Shown here piece by piece: positions 59,087-60,000 of a DNA stretch of 60,000 bases. Both the position numbers and the translations under genes were made by a program. The DNA is from Owenia fusiformis (Eukaryota > Annelida > Polychaeta > Sabellida > Oweniidae). Position 1 is the stretch's first letter. Every line of letters starts with the position of its first letter. Under the pieces are notes generated by a model, which worked only from the letters and a program-made list of their open reading frames with translations, did no database searches and was not told where the DNA came from. Location of the stretch: NCBI GenBank assembly GCA_903813345.2, contig CAIIXF020000006.1, positions 12,034,348 through 12,094,347 on the forward strand. The letters run 5' to 3'.

Positions 59087-60000
59087 ATAGCTGTTCTATC
59101 CACTGACTCTCCTCCCTTGACAGAGCTCTCAATGAATGCTATTGCTGCTGTAATTGATGAATTATCATGAGACATGAAGCAGAAAGCCTCAGAATATACC
59201 ATCTGTGGGGACAATATACATGAAACTAGATATATTTTTGCTACAAGGTGCCATGAAGCAGAACATAGAGTGGGTCTGATGTAAAAGTGCTCCATTGGAC
59301 TACATGTTAAGCCAATGGAGAGAGAGAGGGAGGTCTGGTAGCAATGTGAGCTCTCTTGTGTTCTGCATTGTATGAAACACTAGCCTATTTATTATTATCA
59401 AACAATGGGGACATCTCAATAACGTCACTTGTAAAGGGACTTCAAAGACCCTGGTTATATGAAGAAACATAAAAACCTCAGTCAATGTTGTACAGATAGA
59501 CAGAGGTTTATACCTGTCAGGGCCAAAGTCAGGATCCAAAATGGGTGAGGCAACACTTAAATTGTGAGGCAAAAGATGAGCCAAATGAAGGTGATATACT
59601 ACTATTGTTACATAATTTTCAGTGTCAGTGGAATTTTTTTCTGAAAAACCTCTAACGCTAATGCCGTGGACACATTTGCTCTGATCTTCAAAACACTGGC
59701 ACTCGGCTGATGAGGATTTTGTTAAAAACTGAGTGCAATTTTGACCAAAGTATTCATCGGTCGGGTGCCAGTACTGAAAATCAGAGCACATGTGACCACG
59801 GCAAAAGCTGAGGCAATTGCCTCATCTGCCTCATAGCTAGCCTCACCCATGCCTCACCCATGTATCAATTTGAATGTAAATATGATATATGGATTGCATT
59901 TGCCAATTTTAGACTACTTAGCTCTACGAGATTGCCAATTATTGTATGGTTCAATCTGTAGAAAAAATCTTAATAGCAATTTGATTAATTTGAATATAAT
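59087..60000 (+). other. Sec16 3'UTR and flank
   Basis: No further coding exon was found after the stop codon. I see no canonical AATAAA on the + strand up to the window end, so the poly(A) site is either non-canonical or beyond 60000. The region holds a fold-back with 12-bp arms (ATGGGTGAGGCA at 59541 and its complement ending 59861). Minus-strand open frames at 59047-59791 show no family resemblance. Confidence 0.5.

Noticed and set aside
59300-59791. 163-codon minus-strand frame after Sec16
   Set aside because: No motif recognised, and it crosses the inverted-repeat region of the probable 3'UTR.

Overview
This is a stretch of an AT-rich animal nuclear genome. It has spliced genes with GT-AG introns, many small DNA transposons and MITEs, Helitron-like repeats and intronic minisatellites. 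The repeat style suggests a marine invertebrate, but the sequence alone does not fix the phylum. No bacterial features, tRNA, rRNA or CRISPR were seen.

The window is dominated by one gene on the + strand: an orthologue of Sec16 (Sec16A-like), the large scaffold of ER exit sites that organises COPII coat assembly. I traced 29 exons from 9651 to 59086. They have matching phases at every junction and sum to 10,710 coding bases (3,569 residues plus stop). Exon 1 is a giant Q/N/P/S-rich exon (1,251 codons). Exons 2-6 encode an R/Y/S/D-rich linker. Exons 7-14 encode the central conserved domain that binds Sec13. Exons 15-19 are short linker exons. Exon 20 is a second giant exon (982 codons, with acidic 14-residue repeats). 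Exons 21-29 encode the conserved C-terminal region. A non-coding 5' exon must lie upstream of 9651, because the ATG exon begins at a splice acceptor. I could only find weak candidates for it.

Nested on the opposite strand in the 5.2-kb intron after exon 9 is an intact, intronless ORF of 328 codons (24671-25657). It has the layout of a plasma-membrane-type syntaxin: Habc-like helices, a Qa-SNARE motif with the central glutamine, and a C-terminal membrane anchor. It has a TATA box upstream and a poly(A) signal downstream. It looks like a retained syntaxin retrogene inside a host gene that also works in the secretory pathway.

Repeats fill the rest. There are two mariner-type elements with transposase relics (3926-4975, 48277-49113). 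TA-flanked MITEs lie at 6561-7073 and 19958-20415. A pair of TTA-flanked MITEs lies at 26320-27109 and 50518-51486. A hAT-type MITE with an exact 8-bp duplication lies at 57303-57678. Helitron-like copies (TC...CTAG) lie at 47423-48172, 51516-52199 and 54049-54636. There is a paired retroposon 3' tail (26104, 33951) and several fold-back palindromes. At least seven Sec16 introns carry their own minisatellite with an unrelated unit (27, 35, 41, 45, 49, 72 and 80 bp). Two places show splice-site regions duplicated within introns: a fossil copy of part of exon 3, and repeated exon 12 ends with donor sites.
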